From Oligoflexia bacterium (GTDB taxonomy: Bacteria > Bdellovibrionota > UBA1018), in contig JAMPXJ010000006.1 of the NCBI GenBank assembly GCA_023701205.1, positions 1 to 64,000 on the forward strand: DNA of 64,000 nucleotides. The letters are read 5' to 3'. The notes below the pieces were generated by a model. The model saw only the letters and a list, made by a program, of their open reading frames with translations, did not search any database and was not told the origin of the DNA. Of this stretch, positions 1-7,023 are shown one piece after another (within the stretch, counting starts at the first letter, position 1; every line of letters starts with the position of its first letter). Both the position numbers and the translations under genes were made by a program.

Positions 1-86
1 CCTATGGCTTCAGGAACTTTAAGAACTACCGACTCAGAGTGATTGCGCTGTGTGGGTGGGATGGAGTATTTGCGATCAGGAATTGA
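1..86 (+). CDS. Transposase C-terminus (ISL3-like), partial
   Basis: Frame +3 (codons from position 3) encodes a 27-residue tail containing YGFRNFKNYRLRVIALCG and a TGA stop at 84-86. A basic GFRNF-x-NYRLR tail ending in a Cys-Gly pair is typical of ISL3 (IS204/IS1001/IS1096/IS1165) transposases, but I judge this by recall and not by alignment. The gene is cut by the left window edge. Whether the transposase is intact cannot be judged here. Confidence 0.5.
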   Translation, partial: YGFRNFKNYRLRVIALCGWDGVFAIRN

Positions 87-129
87 TTCGATGCAAAATC
101 GACATGCCCCTCGTAATGGGGAAGAGCCC
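1..129 (+). mobile_element. Right end of an ISL3-like insertion sequence
   Basis: The window opens inside an insertion sequence. Seen: the last codons of a transposase-like frame stop at 84-86, followed by about 40 bases containing a small perfect hairpin (TCGAT/ATCGA around GCAAA) and then a terminal sequence at 118-129 that reads GGGCTCTTCCCC inward on the minus strand. ISL3-family terminal repeats typically begin GGCTCTTC, which is present as the complement of 121-128. The left end, the target duplication and most of the transposase lie outside the window, so family assignment rests on these two short signals. Confidence 0.55.
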
Positions 130-178
130 GATTTGAACGGGGTCCAAAGACTGGTTCAAGTCCCGTGGGGTAATACCA
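130..178 (+). other. tRNA-like 3' half next to the IS end
   Basis: Directly outside the IS terminus lie a 7-base loop ATTTGAA between CCCG and CGGG, and a T-arm-like hairpin (ACTGG 150-154, loop TTCAAGT 155-161, CCCGT 162-166) with one T-C mismatch. A stretch ending in CCA at 176-178 follows. No matching 5' acceptor half is present in the window. It may be the 3' half of a tRNA gene interrupted by the IS, or chance similarity. The acceptor side is one base too long for a standard tRNA. Confidence 0.25.
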
Positions 179-228
179 TTTTTGACAATAGCAGGAATTT
201 GAGCAGGAATTTTCTAAGTGCTTGAAAT

Positions 229-265
229 GAAAAAGCCCCGCTGGAACACCAGGCGAGGCTTTTTC
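229..265. terminator. Bidirectional rho-independent terminator
   Basis: A hairpin with arms AAAAAGCC...CTGG and CCAG...GGCTTTTT around AACA. The A-run on one side and T-run on the other give a U-tract in both directions. It lies just downstream of tRNA-His (minus strand) and probably ends that transcript; it would also stop plus-strand transcription from the IS side. Confidence 0.8.
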
Positions 266-276
266 GTGAAAATTAA

Positions 277-354
277 TGGGGTGACTAAGGGGACTTGAAC
301 CCCCGACCCTCGGAATCACAATCCGATGCTCTAACCAACTGAGCTATAGTCACC
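277..354 (-). tRNA. tRNA-His (GTG)
   Basis: A complete cloverleaf can be folded on the minus strand: D arm, anticodon stem TCGGA/TCCGA around loop TTGTGAT (anticodon GTG, histidine), T loop TTCAAGT. The acceptor stem has 8 pairs because of an extra 5' G paired with C73, the histidine identity element. The 3' CCA is encoded (complement of 277-279). It is followed by the terminator at 229-265 and preceded by a strong promoter at 371-399. Confidence 0.97.
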
Positions 355-370
355 ACGGATAAGTCCAAAC

Positions 371-399
371 TTATTACGTGTTCAGCGTTCCGATGTCAA
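371..399 (-). promoter_or_regulatory. Sigma70 promoter of tRNA-His
   Basis: On the minus strand TTGACA (complement of 394-399) is separated by exactly 17 bases from TAATAA (complement of 371-376). This predicts a start near 364, about 10 bases before the mature tRNA 5' end. It is close to the vegetative consensus and also argues that the upstream part of the overlapping plus-strand frame is not coding. Confidence 0.8.
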
Positions 400-476
400 C
401 AGCGGCTTTGCCGGCAGGATCGGTCTTGACACCGGGGGCATTGCGTCGGAAGTTCTGGATTACCGGAGGTTTTCTG

Positions 477-1085
477 ATGATCGGAGTTCAATGGCCCGCT
501 GGTTTTCTGCTTCTCGCGCTGGGGTGGGTAACTGCGGTGGGGCAACCGGCCTTGGCGGGCACCTTTAACATCCCTCATTTCGTGGAACCGGGCTCTTATG
601 CGGCCGGTCTGGAGCCTGAGCTGACGCTCACCAACGGTGCGGGTCTGGGCGCCAACGCGAAGTTCTCTTATGGTCTCACTGAGCTGCTGAATGCGGGCGC
701 GGTTCTGGGAATCGGGGCGGGGCCGCGGCGCTTTCGGGCGGGGGCGAACCTGACCCTGGATTTCTTCCCGGATATCGACGGGCAGCCGGGTATCGGTATC
801 GCGGCGACGGGCGTCTATTACCGGCTCCGGGACTCCGGACAGTTCGAGCTCAATGGCGTACCCTATATTCACAAGGCCTTTGGAACGAAAGCGGGGGAGG
901 TGGAACCCTTCGCGGCGATCCCGATCGGGATGGCTTTCAATGAAGGACGCTACCGGGCGCTCGCGGCGCTGAACGTCGGCGCGCTGTTCAAGACGACCGA
1001 GCATTTCCGCTACGTCCTGGAGTTCGGGATCGCGATCAACAACACCGAAAGCACCGTTTCGGGCGGGGTGGTTTATTACCACTGA
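477..1085 (+). CDS. Secreted, probable outer-membrane protein
   Basis: A 202-residue protein of unknown function. I chose ATG 477 because GGAGG lies 7 bases upstream and because the chosen N-terminus is a clean signal peptide (hydrophobic core, then PALA cleavage site near residue 28). The longer frame from 378 would run over the tRNA-His promoter. The mature part alternates aromatic/hydrophobic and small polar residues with many glycines and ends in VVYYH, which fits a small beta-barrel. It shares a strand with the CDF gene, which begins 7 bases after its stop. Confidence 0.75.
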   Translation: MIGVQWPAGFLLLALGWVTAVGQPALAGTFNIPHFVEPGSYAAGLEPELTLTNGAGLGANAKFSYGLTELLNAGAVLGIGAGPRRFRAGANLTLDFFPDIDGQPGIGIAATGVYYRLRDSGQFELNGVPYIHKAFGTKAGEVEPFAAIPIGMAFNEGRYRALAALNVGALFKTTEHFRYVLEFGIAINNTESTVSGGVVYYH

Positions 1086-1092
1086 TACTGCC

Positions 1093-2031
1093 TTGAACTC
1101 TCATACCTCGATCCGGAGCCGCGCGGCGACCCTGGCGGTCGTGACCACGGTGGCGCTGACGGCATTCAAGCTTTTCGTCGGTGTGATTTCGGGTTCGGTG
1201 GGGGTGCTCTCCGAAGGCATCCACTCCTTCCTCGATCTCGTCTCGGCGGCGGTTTCTTATTTCACCGTGCGACAGGCGGTGAAACCCGCGGACGAGGACC
1301 ACCCGTTCGGACACGGCAAGATCGAGACGCTTTCGAGTCTTTTCGAGGCGCTCCTGCTGGTCGCGGCCGCGGCGCTGATCATCAGCGAGGCGGTGGACCA
1401 TTTCCGCAATCCGCAGCCCATTCAGCATCAGGGGCTGGCCATGGCGGCGATCCTGATCTCGCTGGTGGTGAGCTATTTCACCTATCGCCACAACCTCGCG
1501 GCGGCCGAGAAGACCGAGAGCAGTGCACTCCGGGTGAACGCCCTGCACTTTCTCTCGGATGTCGTCGCGAGCGGAGGGGTGCTCGCGGGCCTGATCCTCA
1601 TGCATTTCACCGGCTGGACGATCCTGGATCCGCTCCTGGGCCTGGCGGTCGCGATCTATATCGTCGTGATCACGGTCGAGCAGATCAAGTCGGCGCTCCT
1701 GGAGCTTTCGGACGTGCAGCTTCCGCCCGAGGAGCTCGCGCGCATCCGCGCGATCGTCGATAATTTCAAGAGCTGCCGCGTGCTGGGCGCGCATGACGTG
1801 CGCACCCGCCGCAGCGGGGTGACCCGCCACATCGACTTCCACCTCGTCGTCTGCGGGAGCATGTCGGTGGATCAGTCTCACGCGGTCTGCGATCAGGTCG
1901 AAGCCAAGCTCCTTGCCGAATTCCCGACGGCCTCGGTGAACATCCATGTCGAGCCCTGTGAGGTCGAGCGCTCGCTTTGCGAATCCGGCTGCCCGCTGGT
2001 CGGCGACTGCGGGAAGGAGTGCCTCAAATGA
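1093..2031 (+). CDS. Cation diffusion facilitator (CDF) transporter with Cys-rich tail
   Basis: A 312-residue inner-membrane metal/proton antiporter of the CDF family (FieF/ZitB type). Visible are the HxxxD pair in TM2 (H44, D48), the DHPFGHGK loop after TM2 (residues 69-76), the second HxxxD pair in TM5 (H152, D156) and a cytoplasmic domain from about 205. Unusual for the family, the last 24 residues carry five cysteines (C289, C296, C300, C306, C310), which could bind metal. Start is TTG 1093 with no good ribosome site; GTG 1141 would cut into the N-terminal helix. The stop overlaps the next ATG (ATGA). Confidence 0.92.
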   Translation: MNSHTSIRSRAATLAVVTTVALTAFKLFVGVISGSVGVLSEGIHSFLDLVSAAVSYFTVRQAVKPADEDHPFGHGKIETLSSLFEALLLVAAAALIISEAVDHFRNPQPIQHQGLAMAAILISLVVSYFTYRHNLAAAEKTESSALRVNALHFLSDVVASGGVLAGLILMHFTGWTILDPLLGLAVAIYIVVITVEQIKSALLELSDVQLPPEELARIRAIVDNFKSCRVLGAHDVRTRRSGVTRHIDFHLVVCGSMSVDQSHAVCDQVEAKLLAEFPTASVNIHVEPCEVERSLCESGCPLVGDCGKECLK

Positions 2032-2867
2032 AAGCCCGTCCGATCCCGCTCGATAAGGCCACCCCCGTGGAGCTCGGGTGCGTGCGCGCCGTATGCCTGG
2101 ACATCGACGAGACGCTCTCGACCGCGGGCAAGCTCACGGCCGAGGCCTACTCGGCGCTCTGGGAGCTCAAGAATGCGGGTTTTATCGTGATCCCCGTCAC
2201 GGGGCGGCCCGCGGGCTGGTGCGATCACTTCGCGCGTTTCTGGCCGGTGGATGCGGTGGTGGGGGAGAACGGCGCGTTCACCTTCTACATGGAGTCCGGC
2301 GTGCGCAAGCGCCTGGACACGCCGGGGGTGCCGGCGGACCGCCACGCGCGCCTCGAGACGCTCGGGCGCAGGATCCGCGAGCGGTTTTCTCACGCGAAAT
2401 GGGCCTCGGATCAGGCTTACCGGGAATTCGATCTGGCGATCGACTTCTGCGAGGACGTGCCGCGCTGGCCCGAGAAGGACATCGACGCGCTTTTGAAGCT
2501 TTGTGCGGAAGCAGGCGCGCATGCGAAAGTCTCGAGCATCCACGTGAACGCCTGGTTCGGCGATTACGACAAGCGCAAGGGGCTGGAGCATTGGCTCTCC
2601 TCGGGCGCGCCGGGTCTGGCGCCGGGTCAGGTGCCGGCCTGGGAAGAGCTGCTTTTCGTCGGGGATTCGCCCAATGATGAGCCGCTTTTCGAAGCCTTCG
2701 ATTTGAGCGTGGGTGTTGCGAACCTCGCGGAGTTCCTGCCGCGGATCCAGGCGCCCCCGCGCTGGATCACGCGCTCCCCGAGCGGGGCGGGCTTTGCCGA
2801 GCTATCGCGCGCCTTGATTCAGGCGAACCGAGCCCGGAGCGGTTCCCGAAGTTCCAATAATGGATAA
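2028..2867 (+). CDS. HAD-superfamily phosphatase (HAD-IIB type)
   Basis: A 279-residue soluble hydrolase. Motif I is LDIDET (D25, D27 nucleophile pair), motif II is VTGR (57-60), the lysine motif is in DKRKGLEHW and motif IV is GDSPNDE. The long cap between motifs II and III is that of subclass IIB (sucrose-6-phosphatase, mannosyl-phosphoglycerate phosphatase, Cof-like). The substrate cannot be read from the sequence. ATG 2028 overlaps the CDF stop by ATGA coupling, preferred over a longer frame inside the CDF gene. Its own stop overlaps the next gene, so the genes are translated as one operon. Confidence 0.88.
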   Translation: MKARPIPLDKATPVELGCVRAVCLDIDETLSTAGKLTAEAYSALWELKNAGFIVIPVTGRPAGWCDHFARFWPVDAVVGENGAFTFYMESGVRKRLDTPGVPADRHARLETLGRRIRERFSHAKWASDQAYREFDLAIDFCEDVPRWPEKDIDALLKLCAEAGAHAKVSSIHVNAWFGDYDKRKGLEHWLSSGAPGLAPGQVPAWEELLFVGDSPNDEPLFEAFDLSVGVANLAEFLPRIQAPPRWITRSPSGAGFAELSRALIQANRARSGSRSSNNG

Positions 2868-4092
2868 TGTCACCCATTCCCTGATCGGTGTCACGATCGC
2901 CGGTGCGCTGCAGGCGCGCAAGCCCGGCGCCGATCCGCGCCCGTTGGTCTGGACCGCCGTCCTGGCGAGCAATCTGCCGGATCTGGATTTCATCGTGCGC
3001 TTTCTGCCGGGGGCGGATGGGCTGGGCTACCTGCTGCACCATCGGGGCTTTACGCATACGGTGCTGCTGTTGCCTCTTTTTGGCGCGCTCTCCGCGCTGC
3101 CCGGGGCGTGGCTTGGCGCCGGGGCGCGGGGGCTCAATAATCTTGCGAGCGGGGACTGGCTCTGGCTTTTCGGAGCGGGTCTGCTCGGGACGTTCTTTCA
3201 CGTCTTCGCGGATTTCTGGAACAGCTACGGCGTGCATCCGTTCTCGCCGTTTTTGAATCGCTGGTATTACGGCGATTTCATCTTCATTCTGGAGCCCTTC
3301 CTCTGGGCGTCGCTCTTGCCCTTCGCGTTCTTCCATGCGCGGCATCGGCTCGCCCAGGGCCTCTGCGCGTTACTTGGAGCCGGGCTATTGGCCGCCGCGT
3401 GGTGGATGCGTTCGGTGCCCTGGGAAGTCGCCTTGGCGCTATCGATCTATTTCGCGCTATTCACCGCGCTTCAGGCGCGGACGACTGGAGTGCGGGTCCC
3501 CATTTCCGGCGCTGTCGGAGTCCTTCTGGCTTTCGCGGTCGGTTCGCACCTGATCAAATCCCGGGTCGGCGCGCAGCTCGCGTCGTATGCACCGGCGGAA
3601 CGGGTGACGGATCTCGCGAGTTCCCCCGCGCCAGGGAATCCTTTCTGCTGGCAGGTCCTGGCCCTGAGTCTCGATCGCGAGCAGGATAGCTATCGCGCGC
3701 GCGTGGGCGTAGGGAGCCTGGCACCGCGCGTCTTTCCGCCGGAGCGGTGCTTCGGGAATCTCCTGAGCGGCGGAACCGCTCCGCTCGTCGCATCGGTTCT
3801 CCCTCAGGAGTCCTGGCTGCGCTGGCGGGGGGATTTCCAGGCGCGGTTTTCGGAGCTCGAGGGCCTTTCCAATAAATATTGCCGTTTTGGCGCGCTTTTG
3901 AGCTTTCTCCGGGCTCCTTACTGGGTGCGGACGCCTGAAGGGCTCCAGGTCGGGGACCTGCGCTACGATCGCGGACGGGGAAAACGGTCGTTCGCGGACC
4001 GTCTCCTGACCGAAGATGACTCCTGCGCCTCTTCCTCAGGACCATTTGTGGCCTGGCCGAAATGGGATTGGCCGGTTATGAGGGGGTTATGA
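2860..4092 (+). CDS. DUF457 (YdjM-like) membrane-bound metal-dependent hydrolase
   Basis: A 410-residue protein. The N-terminal half has several hydrophobic segments and the family pattern of conserved metal-type residues: H6, D41/D43 in NLPDLDF, and HHRGFTHT (60-67). This matches the YdjM/YbcI group annotated as membrane-bound metal-dependent hydrolases. The C-terminal 160 residues are more polar and not recognised. The E. coli relative is SOS-regulated, but no LexA box is apparent here. The start overlaps the HAD stop by 8 bases. Confidence 0.85.
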   Translation: MDNVTHSLIGVTIAGALQARKPGADPRPLVWTAVLASNLPDLDFIVRFLPGADGLGYLLHHRGFTHTVLLLPLFGALSALPGAWLGAGARGLNNLASGDWLWLFGAGLLGTFFHVFADFWNSYGVHPFSPFLNRWYYGDFIFILEPFLWASLLPFAFFHARHRLAQGLCALLGAGLLAAAWWMRSVPWEVALALSIYFALFTALQARTTGVRVPISGAVGVLLAFAVGSHLIKSRVGAQLASYAPAERVTDLASSPAPGNPFCWQVLALSLDREQDSYRARVGVGSLAPRVFPPERCFGNLLSGGTAPLVASVLPQESWLRWRGDFQARFSELEGLSNKYCRFGALLSFLRAPYWVRTPEGLQVGDLRYDRGRGKRSFADRLLTEDDSCASSSGPFVAWPKWDWPVMRGL

Positions 4093-4100
4093 GGGGTGTT

Positions 4101-4568
4101 ATGAGGGGAATGATAGCTTTGCTGGCGGGGAGCGCTCTGATGCTTTCGCTTTCCGGGGGCGCTTTGGCCGCTGAGGGCTGGAGCGGGAGCTGGGAGGGCG
4201 AGGGGACCGTGACCCGCAGCGATGGCAGGGTGGCTCTGTGCGGGCGAATGGAAATCGTCTTCAGTCATCGCAAACAGGTGAACTGGGAAGGCCTGTGGGT
4301 ACTTTCGGGCTTGCCCGACTGCGCCTTGGCCTCCGTTTTGTCCAGCTCCTTTCTGCTCGAGGTGCGCGATGGGGAGCTCTATCAGATCGAGGAAAAGCTC
4401 GGCTCGCTCGACGCCGACACGATGCGTATCCTGAAGTATTCCACGTTCTACAAGGAATACGTCGAGCTCCGGCGCGAGGGAAGAAGCGCGCTGGCCTATC
4501 GGAAGGTACTGACCCTCGTGGGCGCCACGCAGGAGTTCGTGATCGAGGGCCGGCTTCAGAAGAAGTAA
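4101..4568 (+). CDS. Small secreted protein, unknown
   Basis: A 155-residue protein with an N-terminal signal peptide (hydrophobic run ending GGALA-AEG) and a mature part with two cysteines. Not recognised. The start is ambiguous because the sequence GTTATGAGGGG is repeated: ATGs at 4089, 4101 and 4110 are each preceded by a GAGGGG. I chose 4101 for its 5-base spacing. The stop overlaps the convergent ligase-like gene by 13 bases. Confidence 0.65.
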   Translation: MRGMIALLAGSALMLSLSGGALAAEGWSGSWEGEGTVTRSDGRVALCGRMEIVFSHRKQVNWEGLWVLSGLPDCALASVLSSSFLLEVRDGELYQIEEKLGSLDADTMRILKYSTFYKEYVELRREGRSALAYRKVLTLVGATQEFVIEGRLQKK

Positions 4569-5194
4569 TTCGCCGAAGGCTTGCGTACGCGGATCTGCCA
4601 GGTGCCGTTGTTGCGTTCGCGAATCCCGCGCTCGAGCCTGCCGTTGGGATCCTTGAGCACGAATCCCTCGATGCCTTCGATCTCGCGGAATCGGGCGAAG
4701 GTCTCGTGAAGTCCGGAGCCGCCGAGATCGGGCGCGAGCCACAGGGTTTCGGCGATCCGGAGGGCGATGCGGTGACCGGTGTCGCCTTCCCATTTCACCG
4801 GATTTCCGGCGATTTTCTTCAGGAGCTCGTAGCGCTGCCGGTAGGTGGTGCCGAGCAGGTGGTTGCCCCGGTAAACGAGCACGTCCCAGAGCACCACGCG
4901 GTCGCGCCAGCGGCGCAGGAGCCCGCCGTCGAGGACGTGGAACTCTCCCCGCGGGAGCTTGAGGCGCTCGAACGAGGCCCGCATCCGGTCCGTCATCCGG
5001 AACGAGGCGATCGGCTCGCGCTGGCGGCTCAGCAGCGTGATGCCCGAATCGGGGAGGAAGTAGATCACCGCACGGATGTCATCGTACTTCGGCTGCACGA
5101 TATGGCCGCGGAGCCCCGAGAGGCTTTCGGGCGGAAGGCTTCCTTCCGGGCGAGGGGGAAACAGCGGGCGGAACACGGAGTAGGCCTCAGGCAA
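4556..5194 (-). CDS. Divergent ATP-dependent ligase-type adenylation domain
   Basis: About 212 residues resembling the nucleotidyltransferase domain of ATP-dependent DNA/RNA ligases. Motif I is QPKYDDIR (K36 the likely AMP-accepting lysine), motif III LDGGLL (88-93), motif IV EGFVLK (176-181), motif V WQIRVRK (199-205). Two departures are seen: the motif I glycine is Asp39, and the motif III acidic residue is Gly91. There is no OB-fold domain after motif V. Start TTG 5194 overlaps the stop of the upstream gene, so they are probably coupled; a longer frame from 5266 would overlap that gene. Role inferred as DNA or RNA end joining because a LigD-type polymerase gene is adjacent. Confidence 0.75.
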   Translation of the reverse strand: MPEAYSVFRPLFPPRPEGSLPPESLSGLRGHIVQPKYDDIRAVIYFLPDSGITLLSRQREPIASFRMTDRMRASFERLKLPRGEFHVLDGGLLRRWRDRVVLWDVLVYRGNHLLGTTYRQRYELLKKIAGNPVKWEGDTGHRIALRIAETLWLAPDLGGSGLHETFARFREIEGIEGFVLKDPNGRLERGIRERNNGTWQIRVRKPSANYFF

Positions 5195-5993
5195 TGTCGA
5201 GCTCGCTTTCGGCCTCGGGCACGCTGATCTCGGCGGAGTGGATGAGCTCGAAGCACTCATTGGCATTGAGCGAGGGAAGATCGGCGTTGCGGATCTGGTT
5301 GGCCGGCTGGAGGATCCCGAGCGTTTCCTGGAGCTTTTCAGGGAGCTCTTCGCCTTTCTGGAGGGATTTGAGCACGAGATTGTCGAGCATCCCGAAGAAG
5401 GAGTCCTTGGGCTGGATGATGGGCTCGAAGCACTCCTGCAGGATCTCGTCGCTCACGCCCATTTTCTCGAGCGCCTCGCGCAAGGGCTTCTCGAGCCGGT
5501 GACGCCTGATGGCCTCGTAGTTGATCCGGATCCCCTTGAGCTCGGTGTACTGGTCGATCGCGACTCCGAGCGAGCGCAGGGCCTCGACCTTCTCGGCGTT
5601 CAGGTTGATCCGCCGGGTCTGGACAAAGGTGAACTGCGCGCGCTCGCCCTGGTAGTCGATCGCCGGCGGGCGCTCGCCGGTCGCGGCATAGATTTCGGAA
5701 TAACGCCGGACGCAGTACTCTTTCACCTTCTGCTCGGCATAGCGCCGCTTGAACTCCACTTCGCGCTCGATCTTGCGGCCCGCGACGAAGACCTCGGCCA
5801 GGGCCACGAGCTTGGGGGGGATGGATTCGACCGGCCGTTTGCGGCCGCCGCGCCTGGCGGCTTTGGGCCGGGCGGTGACCTTGCCGCTGAGCAGCTCGTC
5901 GATTCCGCCCTTCGCTTCTTTGGGCGGTTCGACGGCACGCAGCCGGGGCCGGGTAGGGGCGTGTTTTCTGTTCTTTCGCGCGGTGGTTGGCAT
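5187..5993 (-). CDS. Unknown protein of the ligase-like/polymerase locus
   Basis: A 268-residue protein I do not recognise. The first 60 residues are basic and low-complexity (Arg, Lys, Pro, Ala). The middle is highly charged and helical, with a pattern RKIEREVEFKRRYAEQ, and the last 20 residues are acidic (ends in SELDIA). No signal peptide or membrane segment. ATG 5993 is preferred over 6098 because the latter lies inside the divergent polymerase-domain gene. It is translationally coupled to the ligase-like gene and divergent from the polymerase gene, so a nucleic-acid end-processing role is plausible but unproven. Confidence 0.7.
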   Translation of the reverse strand: MPTTARKNRKHAPTRPRLRAVEPPKEAKGGIDELLSGKVTARPKAARRGGRKRPVESIPPKLVALAEVFVAGRKIEREVEFKRRYAEQKVKEYCVRRYSEIYAATGERPPAIDYQGERAQFTFVQTRRINLNAEKVEALRSLGVAIDQYTELKGIRINYEAIRRHRLEKPLREALEKMGVSDEILQECFEPIIQPKDSFFGMLDNLVLKSLQKGEELPEKLQETLGILQPANQIRNADLPSLNANECFELIHSAEISVPEAESELDIA

Positions 5994-6076
5994 TTCCCGG
6001 GTTTGTGCAACGCTCGTTCCGCGCGCGGCGGGCGCCTTTGCGGCGGCTTCGCCCCGGCTTTGCAGAGTGAGAGCCG

Positions 6077-7003
6077 ATGGCCCGCGGCGAGTCGACATAC
6101 GTACGGTTGGACGGAAAGGTCCTGGAGCTGACGAACCTCGACAAGGTGCTTTATCCGCAGTCCGGCTTCACCAAGCGCGAGGCGCTCCGCTATTACGCCC
6201 GCGCGGCGCCCGTGCTTCTGCGGCACCTGCGTGGCCGCGCGCTGACGCTCAGGCGGTTCCCCGATGGGGTCGAGGGCGAGGCGTTCTACGAGAAGCGCTG
6301 TCCCTCGCACCGGCCCTCGTGGATGCGGACGATCGCGGCGCCCGGAGCGCCGTCTTACTGCGTGGTGGACGATCTCGCTGGCCTGCTCTGGGTGGCGAAC
6401 CTCGCGTGTCTGGAGCTGCACACGGAGCTGTCGGTGGAGCCGGATTTCCAGTGGGCGCGGCTCATGGTTTTCGATCTCGATCCCGGAGCGGGCGCGGGAA
6501 TCACCGAGTGCTGCGCGGTCGGGCAGCTCGTGCGCGAACGCCTGGCGGAGAGCGGGCTCGAGTGCTTCGCCAAGACCTCGGGAGGAAAGGGCCTGCAACT
6601 CTACGTCCCGCTCGCGCCGGGGCATGGGTTCGAGGAGACCAAGGGTTTCTCGCGCCAGCTCGCCGAGTCCTTCGAGCGGAAATGGCCCGACCGTGTGGTG
6701 AGCCGCTATCCCAAGCGCCTGCGCGAAGGCAAGGTGCTGATCGACTGGGCTCAGAACGATCCGCAAAAAACCACGGTGTGCGCCTATTCGCTGCGCGCGA
6801 TGAGTGGGCCCACGGTTTCGACGCCGGTCAGCTGGAAGGAGGTCGAGGCGGCGGCCCGCGGGCAAAAGGAAGGACCGGGCCTTCGATTCGAGGCCGAGGA
6901 GGTGCTCGCGCGCATCGAGCGGCTCGGTGACCTTTTCGCTCCGACGCTCGAGCTCAAGCAGCGGCTCCCGCGCGGAAGGTTGCGCAAGGCATCGGTCGGC
7001 TGA
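6077..7003 (+). CDS. LigD-type polymerase (primase-polymerase) domain protein
   Basis: A 308-residue stand-alone polymerase domain of the archaeo-eukaryotic primase fold, as in the polymerase part of bacterial LigD. Seen: the catalytic FDLDP (D133, D135), TSGGKGLQLYVPL (167-179) with the histidine-position region of the family, and DWAQNDPQKTTVCAYSLR (223-240) with the third acidic residue D223. It adds nucleotides at double-strand break ends during NHEJ. The ligase and phosphoesterase modules of LigD are missing and no Ku gene is in the window. The stop codon sits in a tandem 12-base repeat shared with the next gene. Confidence 0.93.
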   Translation: MARGESTYVRLDGKVLELTNLDKVLYPQSGFTKREALRYYARAAPVLLRHLRGRALTLRRFPDGVEGEAFYEKRCPSHRPSWMRTIAAPGAPSYCVVDDLAGLLWVANLACLELHTELSVEPDFQWARLMVFDLDPGAGAGITECCAVGQLVRERLAESGLECFAKTSGGKGLQLYVPLAPGHGFEETKGFSRQLAESFERKWPDRVVSRYPKRLREGKVLIDWAQNDPQKTTVCAYSLRAMSGPTVSTPVSWKEVEAAARGQKEGPGLRFEAEEVLARIERLGDLFAPTLELKQRLPRGRLRKASVG

Positions 7004-7023
7004 ACTCAGAGCTGAACTCAGAG
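7000..7023. repeat. Tandem 12-base repeat carrying two stop codons
   Basis: CTGAACTCAGAG occurs twice head to tail. The first copy supplies the TGA of the polymerase-domain gene (plus strand) and the second supplies the TGA of the histidine kinase (minus strand), which leaves 14 bases between the convergent genes. Confidence 0.9.

Noticed and set aside
1..276. tmRNA or tRNA-Sec 3' end
   Set aside because: The bases before CCA do not match tmRNA ends (CCACCA) and no matching 5' acceptor half is present; only a tRNA-like half is supported.
378..476. Longer start for the first envelope protein
   Set aside because: It would run through the tRNA-His promoter; ATG 477 has a strong ribosome site and begins a proper signal peptide.
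4556..5194. Functional ATP-dependent DNA ligase
   Set aside because: Motif I glycine and motif III acidic residue are replaced and no OB-fold follows, so I call it only a divergent adenylation domain.
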